A stretch of 64,000 bases of DNA from Clarkia xantiana subsp. parviflora (taxonomy: Eukaryota > Streptophyta > Magnoliopsida > Myrtales > Onagraceae), in contig JAPTYO010000009.1 of the NCBI GenBank assembly GCA_036873135.1, forward strand, positions 27,921,756-27,985,755, written 5' to 3'. The notes under the pieces were generated by a model. It was not told the origin of the DNA and did not search any database. It was given only the letters and a program-made list of their open reading frames with translations. The translations under genes were made by a program, and so were the position numbers. Shown piece after piece: positions 35,955 through 47,280 of this stretch (its first letter is position 1; each line of letters begins with the position of its first letter).

Positions 35955-36711
35955 TGATGGATATATGTCCAATTCGGGTTCGTATTTATATTTCGGGTCT
36001 CGTAAACACGTCAAAAATCACATTACGGTTTAGAAAACGTCTCCTAAAGGTCAAAACGGTCCGGAAGCGCGGTACACGCGTCCGGACTAGACCTCCGGAT
36101 TGCTCTATGGGTATTACGCGTACCCCTCGATTACCGTTACACGTAGAGAAGTCGAGTTCGCGCATTGCCAATATTGATGACGGTTACCGCTTTCCTTTGA
36201 ACCGTCATCAAACCGCTTCAAAACCGGGTCCGGTCCCAAGGTAGCCTATAAATAGGAGACATTGGCCACCCATTTTGACAGATCCTCTCATTTGCCCAAC
36301 TTTGGCATTTTGAGCTCTGACTTCTCTCTAGAAATATTTTCTCTCTCTAGAGTTATCTTTCTCCCTTTAGCCCAATCGTGACTTAAGCATCGGAGAGGGC
36401 TCCACTAGCACCACCCCCCCTCTCCGTGCTAGTATTGGCCCTTTGTGCAGGAACGGGCCCCGCAGCTAAGGTGTGGAAGAGAAATAGGAGTAAGATGTGC
36501 CCAGACGCTAAGACTTGTGCCCAGACAGCCGTTTCCTGGGACACATACTTTTCCTGAGACACGGACTTTTCCTGAGACACAGCGTTAAACCGAACACTCG
36601 TCACCGGCGTTAGGCGAATACCTCTTCCAGGCGAAGGGTGTCATTCCAAAAACCCGAACAACCAAATCAGACAAACACGTCCATTCGACCCATTTCAACC
36701 AGGACGCAACA
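35955..36711 (+). mobile_element. 3' LTR of element A
   Basis: The LTR is 757 bp, TGATGG...GACGCAACA, with a TATA box at 36247-36254. It has an extra 21-bp ACACGGACTTTTCCTGAG-type copy around 36545-36575 compared with the 5' LTR. Confidence 0.95.
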
Positions 36712-37630
36712 TTTGGTACACTATATGTTTAAGTATTTGAAGTTTAACAATTTGAAGAATCGAGAAGTTCTATTATATTATCGGTTTCTTCTCTTCTTGT
36801 ATATATTATCTGTATATTGAAGATGATTCATTCTTTTGTAAATCATCATTTTGATTGGTGTATACATAAAACAAAATACTAAGCACAAATTAATAAAAGT
36901 GTAGCTAATGGTATAGTTTCTAACATCTGCATATTTTAACATTAGAATATATTTTCTATACTCTACCCACTCTATTTTGAGTAATGTATACATAAAAGAA
37001 AGTGTGGAATTGTATTTTTAGTTCTTTAAATTATAAAAATGAAACAATACGTAAATACGTATAATAAATTATTTACACTTTTATTAAATTGATTTTAATT
37101 GAATGCATTTTCTTTGGTGATATATTTCAATTATTTTTAGATTAATGGTTAATTAGCTACGTTATTAGTGTTATATCTACCATCTATTATAATGTTTCAA
37201 CATTATTTTTATTTCGTAAATCTAATTTCAACACATCTTATCATTTTAAAACTTTTTATGCTAAACTCAAATTTTAATTTGATCGCTTAACTCGCGCAGT
37301 GCGCAAAGTTAACATCTAGTTCTATACTAATTTGACTGAAGTAGAAAATTTGTGGGGCAAAATTCCAAATTTTCTATACAAGCATTTGTCGTGTAACTTA
37401 AGAAAATAGACTTTGATATTCAACATGCTTCCAACTGCAAAAAAAGTTTGAGATTTTAGATTGCCAAGCAACATTCATTCATCATACATGGATATCTTAT
37501 CAACGTTGATTCGTAACAGGAATCCGAACAAAGATTCCAATATAGAAAGTATAATATTATATAGAGATCAATCGAATTTCACCTGTTTTAATAAAACCTT
37601 ATTTCTTATACATGCGTATGATGTGTTAAA

Positions 37631-37803
37631 CAGCGTCCCCAGTCCTAGATCCATCACGAGGCAAGTCCTTTTTCTACCTCCTCATGTGAGCCATCACGAA
37701 CACCATCTCCTTCCCCTCCCCGCCTCCGAATAACAACAGCTGCAGAGTCTCCATAAAAGGCTCGTACAGGTCATCACAGGAAACGACGTCGAACGCCAGT
37801 ACA
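37631..37803 (-). pseudogene. Methyltransferase-like fragment in U2, internally deleted
   Basis: Same fragment as in U1 and U3, but about 61 bases in the FDTEVIHVDSP region are missing (GAGGCAAGTCCTTTTTC junction near 37665). Only the LYEPF-METL and MVFVMAHMRR parts can still be read. Confidence 0.45.
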
Positions 37804-37840
37804 TAGTCAATTTATTTGACTCTCTAAAAGAAACATCAAT

Positions 37841-37922
37841 GTGGACGTGCCGGAGTGGTTATCGGGCATGACTAGAAATCATGTGGGCTCTGCCCGTGCA
37901 GGTTCGAATCCTGCCGTCCACG
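37841..37922 (+). tRNA. tRNA-Ser(AGA), copy 2 (U2)
   Basis: It is identical to copy 1 except for a C-to-T change just before the T arm (GCCCGTGCAGG). Acceptor stem, anticodon AGA, A box and B box are intact. It is followed by CTGTTTTC, a possible weak pol III terminator. Confidence 0.92.
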
Positions 37923-39929
37923 TCTGTTTTCTATTGATTTAAGAGCACTTCCTTGGCACACACGTTGCATTTCCGGGCTAATTTAGGAATTTTCTAATCT
38001 ATTAGATCATGTGACAAGCACGTGACTTACTTCTGTCAAATTTAACAACAAAATTTTAAGGAGACACCTAATTGAAACAAAAATGAAACTTGAGACAACC
38101 TGAAATAACAATTTGATCCAGACGCCAAACTGACACATGAGGTAAACTGAGACTATAAACAGGTTCTTAACCCTTAACTCTATGTATTGCTAACAAGTTT
38201 CAATATAATTTGTTAATTTTAATACTAAGACACACAATTCACCATTTAATTCATAAATCTAAAACTAACAATCGTATGAAATATTAAAATTTCTTCAAAT
38301 TACTTTTAGCAACTGAAAAGTTGCTCTTATAACTTTTAGACACAACATTTCCTACGGCAAAACACATGAGTTTGATTCTTCACTGTTATTAACAGGCTTT
38401 GTGTAATATAATTGTACCTTATGTCAGACTTGCCACTGAATTTGCTGTGTGTACCTCGTATTTACATACAACATGCGTACATCCATTTTTGTTTGCAAAA
38501 TACTACACACCAATCTTACGGTGTGGAATATCCCTACCTCTAACAACCTATTGATTACACATACCTATACGAGGTTTGTAATCTGTTTGAATATGTGTTG
38601 GCACACTGATTACAAATTGTTCTAGTTTTGTGATTTCTTGTGGTGTCCTATGAAAGCTGGTCGGGCGGAGCTGGAGGTTTAAGTAAGCGTCGTGAAGCTC
38701 TGGAGGCGAAGCGTGGCACGATCAAGCATGGGAGAATGTATCAGAGGAGCACGGTGATGACTGGAGCGGTTGGTCGCAACAGGCGACGTCAGAGCAGTGG
38801 AGGTGATCACTCCACGATAGCTGATGAAAGTGATGTCGGGTGCATATTATGTGGGGAATGGGCAATAAATATTAAGCATAAGAACCGATGTCACAGTAAC
38901 AAATAACTTCTATTCAGCTTTTCTTGTTGTCTTCTCTGCATGCTTACTTGAGTTATTTGCAAGTAATTGATCTATAGTTTATTTTTTTTATTGATACTAG
39001 CTCATATTGAATTATTGAATAGTATATTTAGCCATTCTTTTATCATAAAAAATTTAATTTTTTTTTTCCTATGTAGGTTATATTGGTGAATTATACAATG
39101 TACATATGACTTAAAAATACTCAAAAGGCTTGTTGCTGATTTCCAAGACTCTAGGTGAGTCAACATATGTAGATGTTGAATTAATATATTAAAACAAAAC
39201 CAATTTGTTTTGTATGAAGTCTTATTAGAATAAATCAAATGAAAAAAATTAAGGAAAGAAACGATATTTCAAGGGAATGACCTATTACTTCATATGTTAA
39301 TCATTTGAGTTTTTTTCCTTATCTATGTGAGGATATCCATTATGCTCTAAAATGATATAATTTATTGATTTTTTTTTAATGTATAAGTGTGTGTTTTTTT
39401 TATGGTACATTAAGTTCTTTATGTTTACATATTTGGTACACTATATGTTTAAGTATTTGAACTTTAACAATTTGAAGACTCGAGAAGTTCTATTATATTA
39501 TCGGTTTCTTCTCTTCTTGTATATATTATCTGTATATTGAAGATGATTCATTCTTTTGAAAATCATCATTTTGATTGGTGTATACATAAAACAAAATACT
39601 AAGCACAAATTAATAAAAGTGTAGCTAATGGTATAGTTTCTAACATCTGCATATTTTAACATTAGAATATATTTTCTATACTCTACCCACTCTATTTTGA
39701 GTAATGTATACATAAAAGAAAGTGTGGAATTTTATTTTTAGTTCTTTAAATTATACAAATGAAACTAAACGTAAATAAATATAATAAATTATTTACATTT
39801 TTATTAAATTGATTTTAATTGAATGCATTTTCTTTGGTAATATATTTCAATTATTTTTAGACTAATGGTTCATTAGCTAGGTTATTAGTGTTATATCTAC
39901 CATCTATTATAATGTTTCAACATTATTTT

Positions 39930-40754
39930 TGTTGCGTCCTGGTTGAAATGGGTCGGATGGACGCGTTTGTCTGATCGGGTTGTTCGGGTTGTGGCAGATA
40001 CTCCTCGCCTGGAAGAGGTATTTGCAGGATGCCGGTGACGAGTGTTCGGTCTAATGCTTTGTCTCAGGAAAAGGTTGTGTCTCGACAAAAGTCCGTGTCT
40101 CGGCAAAAGTCTGTGTCTCGGCAAAACGTTGTGTCTCGGTTAGCGTCTGGGCTCGTCTTACTCCTATTTCTCTTCCACACCTTAGCTGCGGGGCCCGTTC
40201 CTGCACAAGGGGCCAATACTAGCACGGAGAGGGGGGGGGGGGGGGTGGTGCTAGTGGAGCCCTCTCCGATGCTTAAGTCATGATTGGGCTAAAGGGAGAA
40301 AAATAATTCTAGAGAGAGAAAATACTTCTAGAGAGAAGTCAGAGCTCAAAATGCCAAAGTTGTGAAAATGAGAGAATGTCCCAAAATGGGTGGCCAAGGT
40401 CTCCTATTTATAGGCTACCTTGGGACCGGACCCGGTTTGAAGCGATTTGATGACGGTTCAAAGGAAAGCGGTAACCGTCATCAATATTGGCAATGCGCGA
40501 ACTCGACTTCTCTATGCGTAACGGTAATCGGGGGTACGCGTAATACCCATAGAGCAATCCGGACCTCGTCGAATTTGGGGAATTCATCGAGGTCCGGATT
40601 GCCGTGCAACCCGGAGGTCCGGTCCGGACGCGTGTACCGCGCTTCCGGACCGTTTTGACTCTTAGGAGGCGTTTTCTAAACCGTAATGTGATTTTTGACG
40701 TGTTTACAAGGCCCGAAATATAAATACGAACCCGAATTGGACATATATCCATCA
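39930..40754 (-). mobile_element. 3' LTR of element B
   Basis: The LTR is 825 bp, with several tandem GTGTCTCGGCAAAA-type copies (40070-40140), a G-run at about 40230-40245 and an extra segment near 40565-40610 not found in the other LTR. The PPT GACTCGGGGGCAAG lies on the minus strand at 40755-40768. Confidence 0.93.
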
Positions 40755-41894
40755 CTTGCCCCCGAGTCAAGTAACGGTTCAAAACCTTTCTTGACTCTAT
40801 TTTAAGTTAGGGTACATGTCCAATTTGAGCTTGACGCTAACCTTCCGGTTTTGATCGTCGGTTGGACGTAGAAGTCTTGATTTCGTCCGTCCTTTGATTT
40901 TTTGACCGAGTGACTTTATTTCATGTCATCACGGTTAGTGCAATAGAGAATGCGCATATATAACGTGCAAACATGATTACCGCTAGGGATATAAGCGATT
41001 AGTAATATGTCATGCGGACATGCTATTTATCAACATGCATGTACAAGTAACGGTCATGGCAAGAACGTAATTATGTGATGCTAGAAATATAATCCGTATA
41101 CCCTAAAATGACTTAGCGATTAATAAATCATGAATCATGCGATATGCAAACATGCATGTAAAATGATGAATTTGATACGCGTAGTACTAAAATAATCATA
41201 CGCGTAGAGATTAGTAAATACTTAGAAGAGGGTGGAGTATACCGTAAGCACTTAGGTGTGGGTGTAGGTGAATTATTCATTTGATCCTTATCATTAAGGA
41301 ATCTTTTGGGATATGTGATTACACTAATCCCCAATCATTCTTCCAGCTTTTTGGGAATCCATTCTTCATCCTTCTATGCAGGTAATTGCTCCACCATTTT
41401 TAGAAACCATTTGCTTGTTCATAGTTTCTTTACTACCATAAACTTTAGGTGCATCTCGAAAGATACGTGTTTGATTCTTTGCCTGTTTTCAGAAATTGAT
41501 ACCACCAATCGACTCAGAACACCGCGACGATTCCAGCGCCGTCTTCAGAACCGCCAGCTAACGCCGGACGCGCCCTCACGCGCCACCGCGTGTGCACCGC
41601 TTCGCCGGCGCGTGGCTTAGAAAAATATTTTTCCTAAGTGTTGTCGCGTTTGCTCTTCGCGGTTCGTCACGTTAGTCGTACCACTTGCATGATAGTTTCT
41701 TGGGATGTTGGCCACTTTTGTTGCACGTATTGACTTTGCTATGCGCATTGATTTTGCTTACACATATGTTGTTATGTGCATTGGCTCTTTATGATACATG
41801 ACTTTGACGTGTAGACTTCTTATTTGGTTCTTGCAGATTGCGAAATCGCAGTAATCTTTTGTGGAACTCCTTCCTTTTTGATCGAATTGCCGCT

Positions 41895-44259
41895 ATGAGT
41901 AAGTGCACCACTCCTCTATCGCAGACTCCTTTTAATTCTGACGTTGAGGATGACTCGGAAGTAGATTTGGTTACACAAGTAGATAGTGTTTTGGGCACTG
42001 ATGAGGGCGTAGTTGCTGAGCCTTCTGCTGAGGCACCTCCCGTCGAAGAGACGGAAGTATTGGTTAGGTATTACACTAACCGTATGCATAGGCCCTTGTT
42101 TGTAATGTATGCGAGTGCTTCTGGACTTGACCCTCACGTAGAGGCTGTTTACCCCTTTGATGTGCTTCGTAAGAGTAGTTTAGGAGATGCTACCCCTCCG
42201 CCTATAGACTTGTCCGTCGTTTATACATCTCATGTTAGGGAGGGTTTGCGCTTTCCTTATTGCCCTGACCTGATTGAGCTTTGTAGCGGCTATGGGATTT
42301 CCCCCTTAGACCTTGCGTCCAATGGAATTCGGGAATGGACTTGCTTTAGGGTGCTGTTTCACAGGCAGTCATGGCATTATTCTCCCACCATCTTTCGCTG
42401 CTTCTATCAGCTTAAGAGTCCGGACTCTGCGGGGTTGTGTAGCGTGAAAGTACGCTGGCCGAACTTGCAAGGTGATGGGATTGAGGAACGTGGCCTTGGT
42501 GAAGCCAAGTGGGATTCCAGTCGTCGATTGGTTGCCGCCGCGGATCGCTCTGCCGATCATTGGAGGCACTATTACTTTTTTACGCGTGATGTGGGCACGA
42601 CTTGGGACGTCGAGTGTATTCGGAAACCTGATCCCGCGCCTGCTTTTCGGGAGCTCTCCTTGCTGGATAGGGAGGTGATAAAGCAGATATATCATTGTCA
42701 GCGATCGCGTGGTTTTACTTGTTCGCTGCGCGCATCTGATCAGGAGTTGGTCGATGCTGGGATTCATGTGCTCCCTTCTGCGGCTTCGGTATGTTAAGCA
42801 TTTTTATAACTTTTACCGTGTTGCAATGTAGGTTGGTTTAACGTAAAAAGCTCGTCTTTGCAAACGGCAGCCGCTCGCAGGATTGCTTCTAACGGAAGGA
42901 TTGTTCCATCTCTTGCTCCCGGAGCATCGGCAGCTTCCGGGCATGGAAAAGGTAAACGGTTTGAATAAACAGTCTTCCTTGTATGCTGTCTTAGTTTAGT
43001 TGTATTTTGATTGTAGCTTTGTTTGCTATTTGCAGGTCGCAAGACGCTTGTTACTGATCGCGTCGTTGCCGCTCCTGATTCTTCCAAACGGTCCGCCGTT
43101 GGGACGCGTCCTTTGAGCAGTTCGAAGCGCCCGGAGACTGCTGTGACCGTTCCTACTCCTTCCTGCCATAAAGGTAAGGAAGTTGACGGTTGCAAGGATG
43201 CGCTGTCTGCCCCCCGCTCGAAGGAGCGGCCCGAAGTGGAACGTACTCTTCCTTCTGGTATGAGCTGAACACTTGTCTGTGTGCTTTTGTGCGCTTTGTT
43301 TTTGGTTTTTGCATAACTCTAGTTGGTTTGCATGTAGTGCTCCCGCCACTTGGACGTGCGGATCTGCTTCGTCCTTTGGAAGGCGATATTTCGGATGATA
43401 AGTGGATGCCGTATACGACAGGTAATCTCACTTTCCCCAAGAGTTTCGGGCTTAGCATGCCAGAAGTTGGTGTGCGTGTTCTTCATCGATCCGTTCCTCC
43501 TGGTGATCGACTTGTTCGGACATGGAGCGACGAAGAGGCGCGAACCTTTGTTGAGAGATCACTGTCTGGATTCACACCAGTAAGTGTCTTTCTTTGCTTT
43601 GCTATGCTCGTTGTTTCCGAACATGTATGCTTATTGTCTTGTTGTTTTCAGGTTGTTTCTGACATGGTGCACATGGCCTCTTTCATGTTGGAACTTGTCC
43701 AGGAGAAGCGTGCTATCGCCGATAAAGCTGTTGTGTCTGACGAGCTTAAGGAAGCTAAGGATGAAGTGCGCCGTCTTACTTTGAAGATGACAGATTTTGT
43801 CGCCCGTTACGATTCTGATCATGCCGCCTTGTTCAGCTTGAAGCTGAGAATGTTGCTATCGAGAAGGCGATTTCTGACAATGCGGGCGACCACAAGGTTG
43901 CCTGTCGGAAGGTGCGCGAAGAGGAAATGAAGGCCGGCATTGAGGAGGGACTTGGAAAGTTCCCTACTACTCCTGAGTTTGACAGCGCGGTTACTGCTGC
44001 TGCTACGGCGAAGGCCGCTCCTATGCTTAGCGAGTTTGCTGAAGACTTTGTTCGTAGGGTGAGCATTCATGCTCCCGGCTTTCCCTTTAACAGGTTAGGG
44101 CCGTATGCGGAGTTTGCGGTTGGGCATGTTGCCGTGCTCCGTCGTTTGGATGCTGCAGCAGCTCAGTTTGCCTTTTTGTTTGGAGAAGACGGTGATGACA
44201 TTAATGTGCAACTTCTGCCTGTTCCACCCAGTCCCGTCAGAGATGATGGCGTTCTTTGA
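41895..44259 (+). pseudogene. Antisense multi-exon gene of element B, the best preserved copy
   Basis: Exon-like blocks are 41895-42792, 42832-42951, 43036-43257, 43338-43579 and 43652-44259. Starting at ATG 41895, block 1 gives about 299 codons without a stop, including LRFPYCPDLIELCSGYGISP (Transposase_28-like). Later gaps of 84, 80 and 72 nt have GT...AG ends, and the reading phase carries correctly across each. The first gap is only 39 nt. Block 4 holds PPLGRADLLRPLE. Block 5 holds the probable coiled coil and ends with RDDGVL and TGA. The only frame break I find is one missing base near 43830 in block 5. An in-frame stretch upstream of the ATG begins right after TTGCAG (41837), so a further 5' exon is possible. 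The product would be about 690 aa. Nuclear, DNA-related roles are often supposed for such ORFs, but nothing here proves it. Confidence 0.65.
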
Positions 44260-45004
44260 TTTGTGCCATTTTTATTGCTTTTGGATATGTTGAACTCGTT
44301 TCTGAGTCTGTTTGCCCCCCCGGATTCTATGTTTGGAAATCTGTTGGAGTTGTTCCTTGGTTATTGCTTGTGACTTGTGTGCTTTGAACTATGTCGTTTG
44401 AACCTGCTTTATGCATAGCAGTTTGCATGATAACTCGTTAGTAATATTTCATACCGTTATCACTTAATGTTTTTGTTGAATGTGGATGACTAGTAACATA
44501 GACGTAGTCTCCGTAGCTGTGACCGTTAGCCACTTCTTGGTTGATGACTTGAGATGTTCTCAAGATTGCTTGCATGATGCATTACGCATGTTGCCCTTTC
44601 CTGAATAGCTTGTCGCTATATATGTTGTAACCTTTTAAGTATTTTGCGTATAGCGACTTTTCTTAACAAGTAGTGTATTTGGCGTGGGTACTTGGCACAA
44701 AGGCACTTGACGCTGGCCTTTGATATTTGAAAGGTGTTATCTTGGCTAAACAAGATACTAGTTTATACCGTCTCTTAGTTCCACTCTAAGGCGGCGTTGT
44801 ACAAGACTCGACTTGTAAATTTTATGAGTTTTGTAAACAGGGTGCGCACCTGCCAGTGTGTATCAACCCGCGTTGGGGAAGCATACGTAAAAACATTTAG
44901 GTTTTTGAAAAAAAAAATTTGTGATACATGATTCCTGCGTTCAGGGACCATGTAACACGTTTTGAAAATATGTATTGTGATGCATGATTTCCGCGTCCAG
45001 GAAC
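44260..45004 (-). other. Non-coding interior of element B, left of the C insertion
   Basis: Collinear with the reverse complement of 31250-31990 of element A. No ORF. It ends with GGAAC (45000-45004), the target duplication of element C. Confidence 0.75.
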
Positions 45005-45720
45005 TGTTGGATCACGGTGGAACTCCGGTACGGTCTTTGACGGCGATCCTAGCTCCTTTGCTCCACGCAATCCTGCAAGAGGGGATAGACCGGGCGGTGA
45101 CCCAGAATCCCTCTCCGATGCTTAAATGAGTATCTCGTATGGACTGGCAAGCAGTAATCTCAAGTAATGTAATTCAACGTAAGTGATCTGAGGTGACCTC
45201 TTGCCCTTTTATAGGCGAAGAGATACCTCAGTTACCTGGTGAACCGTTGGGGGTGGTTAGCCCGTATCCCGCGTATCTCGGGTGTGATCCCGCCTATCTA
45301 GGCCATGATCTCGCTTATCTCGGCCACGCCCCGCGTATCTCGGCCACGCTCCGTGTATCTTAACCACGTCCCGCGTATCTCGGCCACGCCCCGCGTATCT
45401 CGGCCTTATCCTCTGATAACGAGTCCCGACTAACATCGGGGACTCCAGAGTTATCTCGTTGTGTCACCGCTTGGGGCCCCTCGTCATCGTGACAGGGCCT
45501 ATTGTTCTCAGGGATTCATCATCGGGGCCTACTCAGAGGCATCACGTCGGGAGCGTTCAGCTCGCTTGTCAGGTCCGACTCTGTCGGGACCTCTTCATCC
45601 TCGGACTCCCTTCGTCGGGATCCTTTGCCTGGGCCATCTTGGCCTTCGTTTAGGGCCCACCGGGCCTATTTGCCGTTTCCTCACCGTTAAAGGGCCTAAC
45701 GGCTATAGTCGGACCCATCA
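45005..45720 (-). mobile_element. 3' LTR of element C
   Basis: The LTR is 716 bp. On the minus strand it runs TGATGGGTCCGAC to GATCCAACA. It contains repeated CGTATCTCGGCCACG phrases (45300-45410), one copy fewer than the 5' LTR. Confidence 0.95.
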
Positions 45721-45893
45721 TTTGCCCCCAAGACATGAGGGACTTTTAGTTCGTCGTGTCTTTCAACTCCCGACCTCCCGATATCGGAATCGGGGGGCTT
45801 TCCCTTGGCATAGTCACTCAATGCTAGTCTTCTCCTTTTTCATTGGTAAATCTGGTTGTTTGTCCATTAACACTTTTCTTTCTTCTATTATAG

Positions 45894-46547
45894 GAGCTCG
45901 GGGACTTTAACCGTCTTTTCGGGTACCTCATCGCCTATGATGAGTCCCGGGAGCGGGACCGGGCGGCCATTGACAAGCTTTAGGAGGATCTTGCAGCCTC
46001 CAAGTCTTCGCGGGGGAAACTTGCCAAGGAGCAGGCCGTCCTTGTTCAAAAGGTTCAGGACCTCCAAAAGCAGGTCGGGGACTTCGAGGGGCTCCTGAGG
46101 CAGGAGCGATAGGAGCGGCAGGCTGCTGAGGACAAGCTGGTCCTCGAGAAGAAGGCTCTGGAGGAGCAAGTCGCGGGGGTTCCTGCGCAGTTGGTTGAGG
46201 CGGAGGCCAAGGGCCGGGAGGATTATCGGAGGTCTGAGGACTTCCAGGCTGATGCTAAGAAGTTCTTCGGCGCGGAGGTGGAGAACACTCTCTTCAATGC
46301 GGTTGAGGAGCTCCACCTGGAGTATGGCGACACCATCAATTTTGACAAGTCTCCTTCTCTCGCTCCCTTCGCGAAGAAATACTTTGCTCTTTCTGAGGAG
46401 AGTGATGGGGGGAGTACTCCCGCAATTGCCGAAGACGCAGCAGATGCCCCGATAGTCGATCCTCCCGTGGCCAACCCTGTAGAGCCTTCTGCCACCGACT
46501 TCATGGACCCAGCTCCCGCCGATGCTGCTGACAAGGACCAAGCCTAA
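45894..46547 (+). pseudogene. Antisense coiled-coil ORF remnant in element C
   Basis: On the strand opposite to gag-pol, one frame is readable from a TTATTATAG acceptor-like site (exon start 45894) to TAA at 46547, with two TAG codons at 45981-45983 and 46110-46112. The translation is Glu/Lys/Gln/Leu-rich with heptad character (KVQDLQKQVGDFEGLLRQER), then EVENTLFNAVEELHLEYGD, then an acidic Pro/Ala tail. This is the same kind of C-terminal block as in the antisense gene of A, B and D, but sequence identity is low. Upstream exons are missing. It ends 0.7 kb from the end of pol, facing it. Confidence 0.6.
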
Positions 46548-46689
46548 CTGCTTATCTTTAGAGTCCTTGTATTTCGCTTTTGTAATCGTCGGGCCTTCGA
46601 GCGCTTATCAATTTATCAGACTTTCTTAGTTCCGATCTTTTCGATGCACTTCTCCAAGTGGCTTTACTATACTTGCTTAGGTCGATACT

Positions 46690-47280
46690 TCGACACTTAA
46701 GACATTTTCGCACGTCACTTAAGACGATTTATTAATTTGCACCACTCAAGGCGACTTATCATCATGCACCACTTAAGGCGACTTAATGTCGTGCACCTCT
46801 TAAGGCGACTTTTCAATACTCAGAATAAATCTAAGAAACGTGCATCACTTAAGACGACTTAATATCGTGCACCACTTAAGGCGACTTTTCAATACTTAGA
46901 ATAAATCTAAGAAACATGCATCACTTAAGACGACTTAATATCGTGCACCACTTAAGGCGACTTTTCAACCTGCGCCCCTTAAGGCGACTTTTCTCGTGCA
47001 CCACTCAAGGCGACTTTTCTCGTGCACCACTCAAGGCGACTTTTCCCGTGCACCACTCAAGGCGACTTTTCTCGTGCACTACTTAAGGCGACTTTGACAC
47101 TTAGCATAAATCTAAGAATAACTCTGACTGGAAGCAACCTCTTTATTTATTGATGGCACAAAATTGGCTTACATCGAATTAAACGATAAACAGCATACAC
47201 CACTTAAGGCGATTTTACATCGGGCACCACTTAAGGCGACTTTTCTTCGGGCACCACTTAAGGCGACTTTTCATCAAGCA
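46690..47280 (+). repeat. Tandem repeats CACTTAAGGCGACTTTTC (about 25-28 bp unit) in element C
   Basis: At least 20 copies of GTGCACCACTTAAGGCGACTT are present, including longer variants with TCAATACTTAGAATAAATCTAAG and a GGGCACCACTTAAGGCG subtype near the right end. The array fills the space between the antisense remnant and the stop codon of pol (47274). Confidence 0.9.

Larger units (their letters stand above)
26260..36711 (+). mobile_element. Element A: complete pol-less Tat-like LTR retrotransposon
   Basis: LTRs lie at 26260-26996 and 35955-36711, with a perfect 5-bp target duplication TTTGG at 26255-26259 and 36712-36716. PBS is at 26999 and PPT at 35946. Sister units keep the empty site CATATTTGGTACAC (39428, 60608). 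The interior encodes Gag-protease on the plus strand, a broken second Gag-like ORF and an antisense multi-exon gene. RT, RNase H and integrase are absent across 6 kb. It is therefore non-autonomous, although it retains protease. Confidence 0.95.
24440..37320 (+). mobile_element. Helitron-like tandem unit U1 (interrupted by element A)
   Basis: It starts TCTATACTAATTTGACTG directly after the CTAGT of U0 and ends CTAGT at 37316-37320, preceded by the GCGCA/TGCGC hairpin at about 37293-37308. A TC start, CTAGT end and 3' hairpin are Helitron hallmarks. Without element A and one TSD it is about 2.42 kb. It lacks about 300 bp just after the tRNA compared with U2 and U3. It carries an antisense methyltransferase-like fragment and a tRNA-Ser gene. 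No Rep or helicase is encoded, so it is non-autonomous. Confidence 0.75.

Noticed and set aside
38640..38906. 88-codon ORF in unit U2 with a CILC motif
   Set aside because: It is closed by stops in U1 and disrupted in U3 and U4, and it has no recognisable domain. It could be another captured fragment, but the evidence is too thin.
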